A DNA stretch of 64,000 nt from an uncultured Bacteroidota bacterium. Its GTDB lineage: Bacteria; Bacteroidota; Bacteroidia; Flavobacteriales; Flavobacteriaceae. The notes below the pieces were generated by a model, which saw only the letters and a program-made list of their open reading frames with translations, was not told where the DNA came from and did no database searches. The stretch is from positions 1-64,000 of the forward strand of contig CACIKV010000004.1 in the NCBI GenBank assembly GCA_902587325.1, in the 5' to 3' direction. Each line of letters opens with the position of its first letter. The first letter of the stretch is position 1. This document shows positions 10,721 through 21,778 of this stretch, piece by piece. Position numbers and translations under genes: made by a program.

Positions 10721-11320
10721 ATGAAAAAATCAAAAATTAAAAAGAAATTTCTTCCAGACAATGTTATTGAGTTAATGTTTGGACTTGGTGCATCAATTGT
10801 TATTATTGGTGCTCTTCTTAAGATTACTCATCAGGATCTTGGACCAATAACTGGAGATCTAATGTTATCTGTTGGATTAATTACTGAAGCTATTATTTTT
10901 GGTATTTCTGGAGTCCAAGGTTATTTTACTGGAGATCCGTCCGTTGAAGACAAAGGGTTACAAACAATCGAAGCAGAAACACAAAATCTTCAAAGTGCCG
11001 TTGACGAAACAGTTGCAGGCTTATCTGCATTAAATAATAATTTATCTAGTGCTGCTAAAGCAACATCTGCATTTGTAATTCCAAAAGATATTAGTGAAAA
11101 CATGAGCAGTTATAATACAAATTTAGCAAGCGCTGCTTCTAAAGTCAAAGAAATCAACTTATTATATGACTCGCTAAGTTCTAATTTATCTGAAATCAAT
11201 TCGTCTACTGGCTCTATGAATATTCCTGAAGGTTTAGGAGAAGAGTTAACTAAAATGAAACAAACTATCAATGAGCTTAATGCAAAATATGCAGCAATGC
11301 TTCAGGGTATGAAGAGCTAA
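10721..11320 (+). CDS. gldL: Gliding motility/T9SS motor protein GldL
   Basis: Two TM helices near the N-terminus (IELMFGLGASIVIIGALLKITHQDLGPITGDLMLSVGLITEAIIFGISG) in gldKLMN order. Confidence 0.95.
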   Translation: MKKSKIKKKFLPDNVIELMFGLGASIVIIGALLKITHQDLGPITGDLMLSVGLITEAIIFGISGVQGYFTGDPSVEDKGLQTIEAETQNLQSAVDETVAGLSALNNNLSSAAKATSAFVIPKDISENMSSYNTNLASAASKVKEINLLYDSLSSNLSEINSSTGSMNIPEGLGEELTKMKQTINELNAKYAAMLQGMKS

Positions 11321-11323
11321 TAT

Positions 11324-13045
11324 ATGGCAGGAGAAAAGACTAATACTAGACAAAAAATGATAAACATGATGTATCTCGTGTTTATTGCAATGTTAGCATT
11401 AAATATTGATAAAGAAGTTCTCGCAACTATCGGAGTTATTAATGAAGATTTAGAAACCAGTATTGAACAACTTTCTGATGACAATGTAATTAAGTATGCA
11501 ACTATCGATAACCTGCAGTCACAGCCTGAATATCAAGTTGTCTACCCATTTGTTCAAGATCTAAAAGAAATATCTAACAACTATGTCAATTATATCAAAG
11601 ATTTAAAAAACAGTATCTTGGAAAGTGACAAGGAGGGGACTAGCTATGTTAGAAATATAAAAAATAAATCAAACTCAGAAAAACCTAATCAAGTTATGGT
11701 AGATTACCAGGTTATGGATAAATCAGGTCCTCTTGATGAACTTTTTTTTGAAAGGTCAATACTTCTGCCTGAAGGTGAAACTTATAAAAATAATTACATA
11801 GGTTTCAGAAATGATTTAATATCCATTATTGACAGTATTAAAATTAATGATCCAAAGTATATATCAGATGAAGTAGCATTAGCAAATCTTCAAAGTGTAG
11901 TTAATGATTTAGATTCAAGATTCGAGTATCCGGAAGATGGTAAAAAATTAAATAGTAATGGTAATGAATTGGATTTTATGGATTATGAATTTAAAGGTTT
12001 TCCACTCGTTGCATCCTTATCAAAAATGACCAAGACTCAAAATAATACGAGATATATTGAGAATAAATTACTTTCAGTAATTCTTGGTGAAATTGCTGTT
12101 GCAACAACTGGTGGAGGTGTTTTACAGGCTTATTTGAAAACACCAAAGGCTCAATATTTCTCAGGTGAAGTTTTTGACGGCAGTATTATTATGGGTCAAA
12201 AATCTTCATCTTTTGCATTTGAAGATCAAGATATAAAATTAACATTTCCAGGATCTAGTCAAGCTAGAGATTTAATTGAAGGCTCAGATTATGAAATTTC
12301 TGAGGGTCAAATTGTATTTAAGAAAAGATTAACCCAAACTGGTAGTTATAAGTTATCAGGTTCTGTAACTAAATTGGATGATAGAAATGTTACAACGATT
12401 CCTATTAATGAGGAGTTTTCAATCATTGAAAAACCATCTACCGCAACAGTTGAGGCAGTCAGAATGAACATATTGTATGAGGGTTTAAAAAATCCTGTAA
12501 ATGTTGTTCTTCCGGGTGCTGTTCAATTAAGCCAATATAATACTCAAGACTCTAACGTTACCCTTGCATCAACAAATATTCCCGGCGCTAATTTTACTGC
12601 AAAACCTGTCGCTGGTTCATCTGAAGCATTTATCCAAGTTCGAGGTATAGTTAATGGTCAGCCTGCCATATCAGAGCCTAAATTATTTAGAGTAAAGAAA
12701 GCTCCTGACGGAGTTGGTGCTATTGAGAATGATCAATCATATCCCTCTGGATCTACAGTTACTCAGTTTAACATATTGAATGGACAAGTAACGGGTTATA
12801 AACCAGATGATTTTGATTATGAATTTAATGTGGAAGTTACTAGATTTATTATTAGTGTTGGAATAAACCAAGCTCTCACAATTGAAGGTAATTTTATTGA
12901 AGGTCTAGCTGAAGATTATATAAGACAATCTCCGTCAGGAACACCAATTGTTTTCTCAAGTATTGAGGCTATTGGTTGGGAAGGTAGTGACAAGAGTGAG
13001 GCGTTTAAATACAATGTAAATGATTTTACAATTAGAAAACAATAA
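11324..13045 (+). CDS. gldM: Gliding motility/T9SS motor protein GldM
   Basis: MAGEKTNTRQKMINMMYLVFIAMLALNIDKEVLATIG; gene order. Confidence 0.96.
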   Translation: MAGEKTNTRQKMINMMYLVFIAMLALNIDKEVLATIGVINEDLETSIEQLSDDNVIKYATIDNLQSQPEYQVVYPFVQDLKEISNNYVNYIKDLKNSILESDKEGTSYVRNIKNKSNSEKPNQVMVDYQVMDKSGPLDELFFERSILLPEGETYKNNYIGFRNDLISIIDSIKINDPKYISDEVALANLQSVVNDLDSRFEYPEDGKKLNSNGNELDFMDYEFKGFPLVASLSKMTKTQNNTRYIENKLLSVILGEIAVATTGGGVLQAYLKTPKAQYFSGEVFDGSIIMGQKSSSFAFEDQDIKLTFPGSSQARDLIEGSDYEISEGQIVFKKRLTQTGSYKLSGSVTKLDDRNVTTIPINEEFSIIEKPSTATVEAVRMNILYEGLKNPVNVVLPGAVQLSQYNTQDSNVTLASTNIPGANFTAKPVAGSSEAFIQVRGIVNGQPAISEPKLFRVKKAPDGVGAIENDQSYPSGSTVTQFNILNGQVTGYKPDDFDYEFNVEVTRFIISVGINQALTIEGNFIEGLAEDYIRQSPSGTPIVFSSIEAIGWEGSDKSEAFKYNVNDFTIRKQ

Positions 13046-13051
13046 TTTATA

Positions 13052-13936
13052 ATGAGGTCACTAACTGTATTTTTTATTTTATTTTCAAATTTAATTTTTT
13101 CTCAAGTAGATTTAATTAATGCTAAAAAACCTATTGAGGCTGAAAAAAAATCTATAAATGAGATTACACCTTTAGAATATGCAAATATTGAAGAAAATGA
13201 TATTTTGTGGTCAAGAGTAGTATATGAATTTATTGATTTAAATGAGAAGCTAAATTTCCCTTTACTCTTCCCAACGAATGATGAACAAAACAAAATTGGT
13301 AGAAAGTCATTATGGAGAGTTTTAAAAGAACATATTGTTAATAAAATTGAAGAAGATCCATCAGGTACAAGTCTTGAAATATACAAATTCGATGAATTCT
13401 CTTCCTCAGATAAATTATCTACAACTGAAATCAAAGATTTGATGAGTTATGAATTAATTTCTAGAAAAACTGGTACTCAGACTTTATATGTAAAGTCAAG
13501 TGAAATTGGAGGCTACAACATAAAAGGTATTTGGTATTTTGATAAAAAAGCATCAGAATTAAAATATAGATTATTAGGTATTCAACCTGTTGGGGCTAAT
13601 ACTGAGGATTTAAAAAATGGTGTCCAAAACCCTAATTTAGGGTCTCCTTATTTTTGGATATGGTATCCTTCAGTTAGAGAAGAATTAAATAACCACTTAG
13701 TTTTCAATGATAGAAATAATAATAATAGAATATCATTTGATGATTTATTAATAAACAGAAGATTTAGTTCGTTTATTTATAAATACAATAATATATATGG
13801 AGATAGAGAAATTAAAGATTATATCAAAAGAAGACCAGGTGAGTCAGAACAACAACATCAACTAAGATTTATACTTGAATCTGAAAGAATCAAAAAAGAA
13901 ATTCTTGATTTTGAATTAGATATGTGGGGATATTAG
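13052..13936 (+). CDS. gldN: Gliding motility/T9SS protein GldN
   Basis: Signal peptide, DILWSRVVYEFIDLNEKLNFPL, C-terminal REIKDYIKRRPGESEQQHQLRFILESERIKKEILDFELDMWGY; gene order. Confidence 0.95.
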   Translation: MRSLTVFFILFSNLIFSQVDLINAKKPIEAEKKSINEITPLEYANIEENDILWSRVVYEFIDLNEKLNFPLLFPTNDEQNKIGRKSLWRVLKEHIVNKIEEDPSGTSLEIYKFDEFSSSDKLSTTEIKDLMSYELISRKTGTQTLYVKSSEIGGYNIKGIWYFDKKASELKYRLLGIQPVGANTEDLKNGVQNPNLGSPYFWIWYPSVREELNNHLVFNDRNNNNRISFDDLLINRRFSSFIYKYNNIYGDREIKDYIKRRPGESEQQHQLRFILESERIKKEILDFELDMWGY

Positions 13937-13982
13937 ATTCACAAAATGAAATTAAAATTAAATAAACTATAAATATTAAAAT

Positions 13983-14516
13983 ATGAAAAATTACTTACTA
14001 TTATTTTTTGCAGCATTATTTATTGGCTGCGCACCAACAGGTGTTCAAGTTACATTTGATGATGAAAAATCAAATGCAATCCAATCACATTTTCAAAACT
14101 ATTTGAATAATGATATGGATGGCTTGAAATCTCTTTGGTCACCAGATCTTAAGGTTTATGCGAATAGCCCTGACCCAATCGGATTAGATGAGCTTGTTGG
14201 CATGCTACAAGCTCAACATTCCACATTTTCACCAATAGAAATGACATTTGGTGAAGAAGCAGAAAATCAACCGATTGCTTGGGTGGAAACTACAGATTAT
14301 CCTGAAACAGCTTCAAGTCCTGCCGCAACTTGGTCTCAATCTTGGTTTACTTGGACTGCAACAAGTAAACTTAGCGGAGAAACTATAACATTACCTGCTC
14401 ATATAAGTTTTCAGTGGGGAGATGATGGTAAAATTTCTGCAGAATATCATTTTTACGAAACTGGCCCTATGACAGCTGCAATTGAAGCTGCACAAGCAGC
14501 ATTAGTAGCAGAATAG
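13983..14516 (+). CDS. Lipoprotein with SnoaL/NTF2-like domain
   Basis: 177 aa, lipobox LFIGCAP; small NTF2-like pattern (HFQNYLNNDMDGLKSLWSPDLKVYANSPDPIG). Confidence 0.55.
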   Translation: MKNYLLLFFAALFIGCAPTGVQVTFDDEKSNAIQSHFQNYLNNDMDGLKSLWSPDLKVYANSPDPIGLDELVGMLQAQHSTFSPIEMTFGEEAENQPIAWVETTDYPETASSPAATWSQSWFTWTATSKLSGETITLPAHISFQWGDDGKISAEYHFYETGPMTAAIEAAQAALVAE

Positions 14517-14539
14517 TTTGAATAAAAAACTAAATTATA

Positions 14540-14566
14540 AAAAAAGGGGCTTTATGCCCCTTTTTT
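14540..14566. terminator. Bidirectional intrinsic terminator between convergent genes
   Basis: AAAAAAGGGGC-TTTAT-GCCCCTTTTTT: 11-bp perfect stem flanked by A/T tracts. Confidence 0.85.
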
Positions 14567-16810
14567 AATGAGATTTAATGCTGATCCTTCTCTGTACCAA
14601 TCAATTTGTTGATCATTATAAGTGTGATTAGTTTTTATAATATCAATAGAGCCGTCAGAATGAATTAATTCAACAGTGATTTTGTTACCAGGACTAAAGT
14701 TTTTTAGATCAATAAAATTGAATGTATCGTCTTCTTGAATTAAATCATAATCAGATTCGTTATCAAACGTTAACGCTAGCATTCCCTGTTTTTTTAAGTT
14801 CGTTTCGTGAATTCGTGCGAAAGATTTTACAATTACAACTCTAACACCAAGGTGTCTAGGTTCCATTGCGGCATGTTCTCTTGAGGATCCCTCACCATAA
14901 TTGTGATCACCAACAACAACAGTTGGAATATTATTTTTCTTGTAATCACGTTGCGTTTCAGGAACTCCACCGTATTCACCATTTAATTGATTCTTAATAA
15001 AGTTTGTTTTTTTATTGAAAGCATTAACAGCTCCAATCAAACAATTGTTTGAAATATTATCTAAGTGTCCTCTGTACCTTAACCAAGGTCCAGCCATTGA
15101 TATATGATCTGTAGTACATTTTCCAAATGCTTTAATTAAAAGCTTTGCCTCAGTTATGTTATTTCCATCCCAAGGTGAAAAGGGTTCCAGCTTTTCCAGC
15201 CTTTTTGAATCGGGATTGATTTTAACTTCAACATTTGAACCATCTTGGTCAGGTTCAATATAGCCCCTGTCATCAACTTCAAAACCTTTTGGTGGTAATT
15301 CCCAGCCCGTAGGTTCTTCAAGTTTAACTTCTTGACCCAATTCATTTAATAATGAATCAGTTTTTGGATTAAATCCTAAGTCACCAGATATAGCTATAGC
15401 AGCAACAATTTCAGGTGAGGCAACAAATGCATGAGTGTTTGGATTACCATCAGCTCTTTTAGCAAAATTCCTGTTAAAAGAGTGAATAATTGAGTTTTTT
15501 TCTTGTCTATCAGCACCATCCCTGGCCCATTGACCAATGCAAGGTCCACATGCGTTTGTAAATACTTTAGCATCTAACTTTTCAAAAATATTTAAAAATC
15601 CATCCCTTTCAGCAGTATATCTAACTTGTTCAGACCCAGGATTAATTCCAAAAAAAGCTTTCGTAGACAAATTTTTGTTAAGAGCTTGATCTGCAATTGA
15701 AGAAGCACGTGATAAGTCTTCATATGAGGAATTAGTACATGAACCAATCAATCCCCATTCTATTTTTCTTGGCCAGTTATTTTTTTCAAGTGTTTTTGTC
15801 ATTTCACTAATTGGAGTTGCAATGTCAGGTGAAAATGGACCATTTATATGAGGTTCAAGTTTAGATAAGTTAATTTCAATAACTTCATCAAAGTATTTTT
15901 CTGGGTTTTCATATACCTCTTTGTCACCTGTTAAGTAGCTTTTAATTTTATTTGCTTCATCTGCTATTTCATCTCTTCCTGTTGCTCTTAAATATTTTTC
16001 CATTGATTCATCATATCCAAAGGTTGATGTTGTAGCACCAACTTCAGCGCCCATATTACAAATAGTACCTTTGCCTGTACATGATAAATTTTGAGCACCA
16101 GGCCCAAAGTATTCGATTATAGCACCAGTTCCACCTTTTACAGTTAAAATTCCTGCAACTTTTAAAATAACATCCTTCGCTGCAGTCCAGCCAGATAATT
16201 TTCCAGTTAATTTTACACCAATTAATTTTGGGAATTTTAATTCCCATGCCATTCCTGCCATAACATCAACAGCATCTGCACCACCAACTCCAATCGCAAC
16301 CATTCCTAAACCACCTGCATTAACAGTATGGGAATCAGTGCCTATCATCATTCCTCCAGGAAAGGCATAATTTTCTAATACAACTTGATGGATGATTCCA
16401 GCGCCTGGTTTCCAAAACCCAATTCCATATTTATTTGATACAGATTCTAAAAAATTAAAAACCTCATTACTTGAATTAATAGCCTCTTGTAAATCAGGGC
16501 CAGCACCAATTTTAGCTTGTATTAAATGATCGCAATGGACAGTTGTTGGAACTGCTACTTTTGATTTTCCAGCTTGCATAAATTGAAGCAAAGCCATCTG
16601 AGCAGTCGCGTCCTGACATGCAATTCTATCAGGTGCAAAATCTACATAATCAGCTCCTCTTTCAAAAGGTTTATTTAAACTATTCCAAAGATGGGAGTAG
16701 AGAATTTTTTCGGATAAAGTAAGAGGATGATTACACACCCTTTTAGCATTATCAACTTTATCCTTCATTGAAGAATAAACTTTTTTAATCATTTCAATAT
16801 CAAAAACCAT
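14552..16810 (-). CDS. Aconitate hydratase
   Basis: 752 aa; [67 protein letters not shown]. Confidence 0.96.
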   Translation of the reverse strand: MVFDIEMIKKVYSSMKDKVDNAKRVCNHPLTLSEKILYSHLWNSLNKPFERGADYVDFAPDRIACQDATAQMALLQFMQAGKSKVAVPTTVHCDHLIQAKIGAGPDLQEAINSSNEVFNFLESVSNKYGIGFWKPGAGIIHQVVLENYAFPGGMMIGTDSHTVNAGGLGMVAIGVGGADAVDVMAGMAWELKFPKLIGVKLTGKLSGWTAAKDVILKVAGILTVKGGTGAIIEYFGPGAQNLSCTGKGTICNMGAEVGATTSTFGYDESMEKYLRATGRDEIADEANKIKSYLTGDKEVYENPEKYFDEVIEINLSKLEPHINGPFSPDIATPISEMTKTLEKNNWPRKIEWGLIGSCTNSSYEDLSRASSIADQALNKNLSTKAFFGINPGSEQVRYTAERDGFLNIFEKLDAKVFTNACGPCIGQWARDGADRQEKNSIIHSFNRNFAKRADGNPNTHAFVASPEIVAAIAISGDLGFNPKTDSLLNELGQEVKLEEPTGWELPPKGFEVDDRGYIEPDQDGSNVEVKINPDSKRLEKLEPFSPWDGNNITEAKLLIKAFGKCTTDHISMAGPWLRYRGHLDNISNNCLIGAVNAFNKKTNFIKNQLNGEYGGVPETQRDYKKNNIPTVVVGDHNYGEGSSREHAAMEPRHLGVRVVIVKSFARIHETNLKKQGMLALTFDNESDYDLIQEDDTFNFIDLKNFSPGNKITVELIHSDGSIDIIKTNHTYNDQQIDWYREGSALNLIKKGA

Positions 16811-16828
16811 ATTGTGATTTTGGTTTTA

Positions 16829-16836
16829 CAAAATTA
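16829..16836 (-). promoter_or_regulatory. Putative -7 element (TAATTTTG) upstream of aconitase
   Basis: Reverse-strand TAATTTTG, 18 nt upstream of the ATG; fits TAnnTTTG. No clear -33 TTG. Confidence 0.35.
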
Positions 16837-16988
16837 ATAAAATAAAATTTGTTTTGGCTGATATATAAGCCTTCTTTTCAAATTAAAGATTATTTAAACT
16901 AAATAACTATACGCTTGATCCACCTAATATTAAATTTTAGATTTTTTTTTTTAATGAATAAACATCAAAATTTTTGTAATTTATTATC

Positions 16989-18470
16989 ATGAAAACTACT
17001 AGCAAAATACTTTTTCTTATTTTTTTTATTTTTTCATGTAATACAAAAAATCAAAAAATAAATGATAAAAAATTAAATGTTCTATTCATTGTTGCTGATG
17101 ATTTAAATTGTGCAATTGGAGCTTATGGTGACCCACAAGCAATAACCCCAAATATTGATAAACTAGCTGAAAAAGGACTAATTTTTAATGATGCTCATAA
17201 CCAATATCCTCATTGTGGGCCGTCAAGAGTATCATTTATGACTGGTCTATACCCTGATCAAACAAAATCAAAGGGGCTTAGACTTTATGTCAGACAAACC
17301 ATACCTGATGTGGTTACTTTAGGAGAAAAACTAATTTCTGAGAATTATCACTCGGCTCGAGTTGGTAAAATTTATCACTACCATAATCCTAGAGATATTG
17401 GAACTTCTGGACATGATGATCCATTTACTTGGAACAGAACTGTGAATCCATGGGGAAGAGATAAAAGAGAGGAATATAAAATAAACACTTTACAAGAAGG
17501 TGAATATGGTGGTACATTAAGTTGGCTTCAGACTGATGGTAAAGATGAAGAACAAACAGACGGTATAGGTGCAACTGAAACAATTCGTTTTTTAGATGAG
17601 TTCGCTAAGAGCGGAGAAAATTTCTTTTTAGCATACGGTTTATTTAGACCGCACACACCTTATGTTGCTCCAAAAAAATATTTTGATATGTATAATATGG
17701 ATGATTTTGATATACCTGAAAGTGATGAAGAATATTTAAAAACCATCCCAATGCCAGCAGCCAGGTCAATTAGAGAAAAAAAAGTACAAAATAATTTAGA
17801 AAAAGACTTAGCGAAAGAAATTAAGCACGCATACTATGCGACAACATCCTTTGTTGATGCTCAAATTGGTCGAGTTTTGGATAAGCTTGAAGAAACAGGA
17901 CTTGATAAAAATACAATAGTCATTTTAACATCTGATCATGGATATCATCTTGGTGAACATGGGCATTGGCAAAAAAGAACTCTGTTTAATCATGCAACTA
18001 GAGTCCCATTAATTTTTTCAGGCCCAGGTATTAACAATACTAAAGGGGATGTTAATGATCCAGTAGAACTTATTGATATTTATCCAACAATTATGGATTT
18101 GCTAAATATGGAAGCTCCAAAATTTCTAAGTGGAAAAAGTTTAAAACCATACCTTTTAGGTGACAGAAATCAAATTAGAAATGAGGCTTTGACTGAACTC
18201 CGTGTATGGACACCTACAGGACATGCTCAAGGATACTCAATTAAAAGTAAAGAGTATAGATTTACAAAGTGGCTACATAATGGATTTCTTGATTCTGAGC
18301 TGTATGATTTAAAATTTGATTCAGCTGAATTAAATAATTTATCAAAAGATATTTCTTATCAAAAAATTAAAGATTCATTATTAGAAGTTATAAATAAACG
18401 TATAGTAGAAGCTAATTCATATCCTGAAAGTTTGGGTAGACAAATTGAAAATGCTGCACCTATAAACTAA
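16989..18470 (+). CDS. Sulfatase, formylglycine type (iduronate-2-sulfatase-like), lipoprotein
   Basis: VLFIVADDLNC, active-site CGPSR (QYPHCGPSRVSFMTG), SDHGYHLGEHGHWQK; lipobox FSCNT. Confidence 0.92.
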   Translation: MKTTSKILFLIFFIFSCNTKNQKINDKKLNVLFIVADDLNCAIGAYGDPQAITPNIDKLAEKGLIFNDAHNQYPHCGPSRVSFMTGLYPDQTKSKGLRLYVRQTIPDVVTLGEKLISENYHSARVGKIYHYHNPRDIGTSGHDDPFTWNRTVNPWGRDKREEYKINTLQEGEYGGTLSWLQTDGKDEEQTDGIGATETIRFLDEFAKSGENFFLAYGLFRPHTPYVAPKKYFDMYNMDDFDIPESDEEYLKTIPMPAARSIREKKVQNNLEKDLAKEIKHAYYATTSFVDAQIGRVLDKLEETGLDKNTIVILTSDHGYHLGEHGHWQKRTLFNHATRVPLIFSGPGINNTKGDVNDPVELIDIYPTIMDLLNMEAPKFLSGKSLKPYLLGDRNQIRNEALTELRVWTPTGHAQGYSIKSKEYRFTKWLHNGFLDSELYDLKFDSAELNNLSKDISYQKIKDSLLEVINKRIVEANSYPESLGRQIENAAPIN

Positions 18471-18476
18471 AATAAA

Positions 18477-20060
18477 ATGAAAACAACTAGCAAAATATTA
18501 TTTTTTACTTTCATTATTCTTTCGTGTAAAACAAATAATCAGAATATTAACAATGAAAATTTAAATGTTTTATTTATCATGGCAGATGATTTAAATTGTG
18601 ACTTAGGATCTTATGGTCATCCTCAGGTAATTAGTCCAAATATAGATCAATTAGCAAATCAAGGTGTATTATTTGAAAATGCTCACAACCAGTTTCCTTT
18701 GTGTAGTCCATCTAGAATTTCACTTATGACAGGAATGTATTCTGATCAAACTAAAAGTACAATGTTACAAGTTCATTTAAGACAAACTGTTCCTGATGTT
18801 GTGACATTAGGACAAAGATTTAAGCAAAGAGGGTATACTTCAGTTCGTATTGGTAAAATATATCATTACGGAAACCCCAGCACAATTGGAACATCAAGCA
18901 CTGATGATGTTTCAACATGGACTTATACAATTAATCCTTATGGAAGGGATAAAGAAGAAGAATATAAGATAAATACCTTAAGACCTCGACAATATGGCGG
19001 TACTTTGAGTTGGTTAGCAGCAGAAGGAAAGGATGAGGAACAAACTGATGGAATTGGTGCAACGGAAGCAATCGAACAATTAGAAAAATTTTCTAAAAAT
19101 GGAAAAAATTTCTTCCTTGCAGTTGGGATGTTCAGACCTCATACGCCGTACGTAGCACCAAAAAAATATTTTGATATGTATGAAATGAAAGATATTAAAA
19201 TACCATATACAGGTATAAGTAATGAGTACCTAAAAACTATTCCCGAACCAGCAGCAAAAACAATAAGATGGAAACAAGACCAATTAATTTTGAATGATAA
19301 ATCAAATGAAAAGTTGGCACAGGAAATTAAAGAAGCATACTACGCAACAACAACTTTTGTTGACGCACAAATTGGTAGAATAATCAAAAAACTTAAAAAA
19401 ACAGGTTTAGATAAAAATACAATAATAGTTTTCACATCTGACCACGGCTATCATTTAGGTGAACACGGTCATTGGCAAAAACAAACTTTATTTGATGATT
19501 CTACGAGAGTTCCATTAATTTTTTCTGGTCCTGGAATTCAAAAAGGCGTTAGATCTAATTCGCCTGTTGAGCTAATTGATATTTATCCAACTTTAATGGA
19601 TTTAACGGAAATTGAAACTCCATCTAATGTTGTTGGGAAAAGTCTTAAGCCAATCTTTCAAGATCCAGTTTATAAAGTTAGGGAAAGTGCTCTAACTAGA
19701 TGGAGAGCTTCTCAACATGGAAGTTTTAATTTTTCTGAATCAGGTATTCAGGGTTATTCAATTAAAACAGAAAGGTATAGATTGACAAAATGGGGAGAGA
19801 AGGGAGAGTTTGGTTATGAACTTTATGATCACAAAAATGATAGTCAAGAATTAAATAATCTTGTAAACAATGATAATTATTACTTAGTTCTTGATTCATT
19901 AAAAAAACATATAGATTTAAGAATTACAGATGCAAGAAAAATACCAGAAGGAGTTGGAAGACAACTCCAAGAGGTCCAATTACGTAAAGAAAGCTACACT
20001 CCAGGTGATATTCATGATATTAATGGTAAAAGAATTTATATGAAACCTGCTGATGATTAG
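18477..20060 (+). CDS. Sulfatase, formylglycine type (iduronate-2-sulfatase-like), lipoprotein; tandem paralog of 16989
   Basis: VLFIMADDLNC, CSPSR, TSDHGYHLGEHGHWQKQTLFDDSTRVPLIFSGPG. Confidence 0.92.
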   Translation: MKTTSKILFFTFIILSCKTNNQNINNENLNVLFIMADDLNCDLGSYGHPQVISPNIDQLANQGVLFENAHNQFPLCSPSRISLMTGMYSDQTKSTMLQVHLRQTVPDVVTLGQRFKQRGYTSVRIGKIYHYGNPSTIGTSSTDDVSTWTYTINPYGRDKEEEYKINTLRPRQYGGTLSWLAAEGKDEEQTDGIGATEAIEQLEKFSKNGKNFFLAVGMFRPHTPYVAPKKYFDMYEMKDIKIPYTGISNEYLKTIPEPAAKTIRWKQDQLILNDKSNEKLAQEIKEAYYATTTFVDAQIGRIIKKLKKTGLDKNTIIVFTSDHGYHLGEHGHWQKQTLFDDSTRVPLIFSGPGIQKGVRSNSPVELIDIYPTLMDLTEIETPSNVVGKSLKPIFQDPVYKVRESALTRWRASQHGSFNFSESGIQGYSIKTERYRLTKWGEKGEFGYELYDHKNDSQELNNLVNNDNYYLVLDSLKKHIDLRITDARKIPEGVGRQLQEVQLRKESYTPGDIHDINGKRIYMKPADD

Positions 20061-20072
20061 TAAAAATTAAAT

Positions 20073-21593
20073 TTATTCTAAAATTAATTCTTTTATTTCA
20101 ATTGACTCATTACCAATTATTTTACTGTATATTTTTATCATTTCCTTAAGTTTCTCGGGATTAGATTTAGCAAGATTATTTTTTTGAGAAAGGTCATTTT
20201 CAAGATTGAACAATTTATATTCTTTGGAATTACCAAGTTCAATATTAACGTTACTGTTTTTCTCTGCACCATCATAAGGTGGAATCATAGCCCAGTTACC
20301 ACTTCTTAATGCTGTTCTTTTTATAGCCTCAATTACAAGATCATTACGGCCATTACCTTTATTATTGAAAAAAACATCCGATAGGTCAATTCCATCTCTA
20401 GATTTAATGTCTGAACCTAATAAAGAAGAAAATGAATTAAGAAAATCTATTTGTGAAACAATTTCATTAGAAACTTGTGGCTTTGTTTTCCCTTTCCAAT
20501 AAGTAATAAATGGTACTCTGGTACCTGCCTCAAATAAGCTATATTTTCCACCTCTTAGTTTTCCAGCAGGTGTGTGATCACCTAATTTTTCCACAGCATC
20601 ATCAAAGTAACCATCATTTAAAACAGGTCCATTGTCACTAGAAATAATTATGATAGTATTTTCTAGAAGATTATTTTCCTCCAAATGATCATATAACTCC
20701 CCAATACACCAATCAGCTTCTTTAATCACATCTCCTCTTGGTCCCATTCCAGATGATCCTTCAAATCTAGGGTGAGGAGTTCTAGGGACGTGGGGTTGTT
20801 GTAGAGTGTAAAACAAAAAGAAAGGTTTGTCTTTAACTTTATTTATATATTTTTTAGCTTCATCTAAAAATTTATCAGCCATATCGATATCGTTCCATTT
20901 AGCTTTTTCACCACCTTTCATATATCCTATTCTTGGAACACCATTTACAATTGCACTATTGTGTCCATGGTGCCACATCATACTTAATAATTCTGGGTTC
21001 TTTTTTCCACTAGGTAAACCATAATCATTGTCTCCAAAATTAACTTCAATGGGATCATTTGGATCAAGATTTACTACATGTCCATTTTCAATATAAACAG
21101 TTGGAACTCTGTCTTGAGTATCAGCCATTATAAAACTATGATCGAATCCAACTTCATTAGGACCAGGCGTTATTTTTTCATTATAATTAATTTTTGAATC
21201 ACCGAGTCCAAGGTGCCACTTACCAACAATACCTGTTTCATATCCTTTAGTTTTTAGCATCTTAGGAATAGTCATTTCAAGAGTATCGATAATTAAATTT
21301 GCACCAGTTAGAATTTTAGCTTTTTTATTTCTAAATGGATATGTTCCAGTCATTAAAGCATATCTGCTAGGGCTACAAGTTGCAGAACTTGCGTAGCCAT
21401 TTGTGAATCTAACACCATTGTTAGCAATTTTATCAATGTTGGGTGTTTCTAATGTTCCAACTCCATAAGAACTTACATCTCCGTAACCTAAATCATCTGC
21501 GTATATGATTATGATATTTGGTTTTATTTGATCATTATTATTATTGCAGGAAAATAGAGCAAAAATTAGCAGTATAAGAAGATTGTATTTCAT
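20073..21593 (-). CDS. Arylsulfatase family, lipoprotein
   Basis: NIIIIYADDLGYGDVSSYG, ATCSPSRYALMTG, SSDNGPVLNDGYF, FEAGTRVPFITYW. Confidence 0.92.
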   Translation of the reverse strand: MKYNLLILLIFALFSCNNNNDQIKPNIIIIYADDLGYGDVSSYGVGTLETPNIDKIANNGVRFTNGYASSATCSPSRYALMTGTYPFRNKKAKILTGANLIIDTLEMTIPKMLKTKGYETGIVGKWHLGLGDSKINYNEKITPGPNEVGFDHSFIMADTQDRVPTVYIENGHVVNLDPNDPIEVNFGDNDYGLPSGKKNPELLSMMWHHGHNSAIVNGVPRIGYMKGGEKAKWNDIDMADKFLDEAKKYINKVKDKPFFLFYTLQQPHVPRTPHPRFEGSSGMGPRGDVIKEADWCIGELYDHLEENNLLENTIIIISSDNGPVLNDGYFDDAVEKLGDHTPAGKLRGGKYSLFEAGTRVPFITYWKGKTKPQVSNEIVSQIDFLNSFSSLLGSDIKSRDGIDLSDVFFNNKGNGRNDLVIEAIKRTALRSGNWAMIPPYDGAEKNSNVNIELGNSKEYKLFNLENDLSQKNNLAKSNPEKLKEMIKIYSKIIGNESIEIKELILE

Positions 21594-21748
21594 TAGTAAT
21601 TGATTTTACAAAGTTAGTTTCAATCTAAATTTAATTTAATATTGATTAAAATACAATTTTTTAAATATTATGTTAAAAACTAATTTTAATTAGTTAATAG
21701 CTGTTTGTTCAAACACTGTCTTAAAAAAAAACAACAAATTAAATTTTA

Positions 21749-21756
21749 TAGTTTTG
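21749..21756 (+). promoter_or_regulatory. Putative -7 element (TAGTTTTG) upstream of sulfatase 21779
   Basis: Fits TAnnTTTG, 22 nt before the ATG; no clear -33 TTG. Confidence 0.35.
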
Positions 21757-21778
21757 TAAACAGACTAATTAACTTATC

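Noticed and set aside
15154-16247. Alternative-frame reverse ORFs within aconitase
   Set aside because: Frame-shifted shadows of the aconitase gene.
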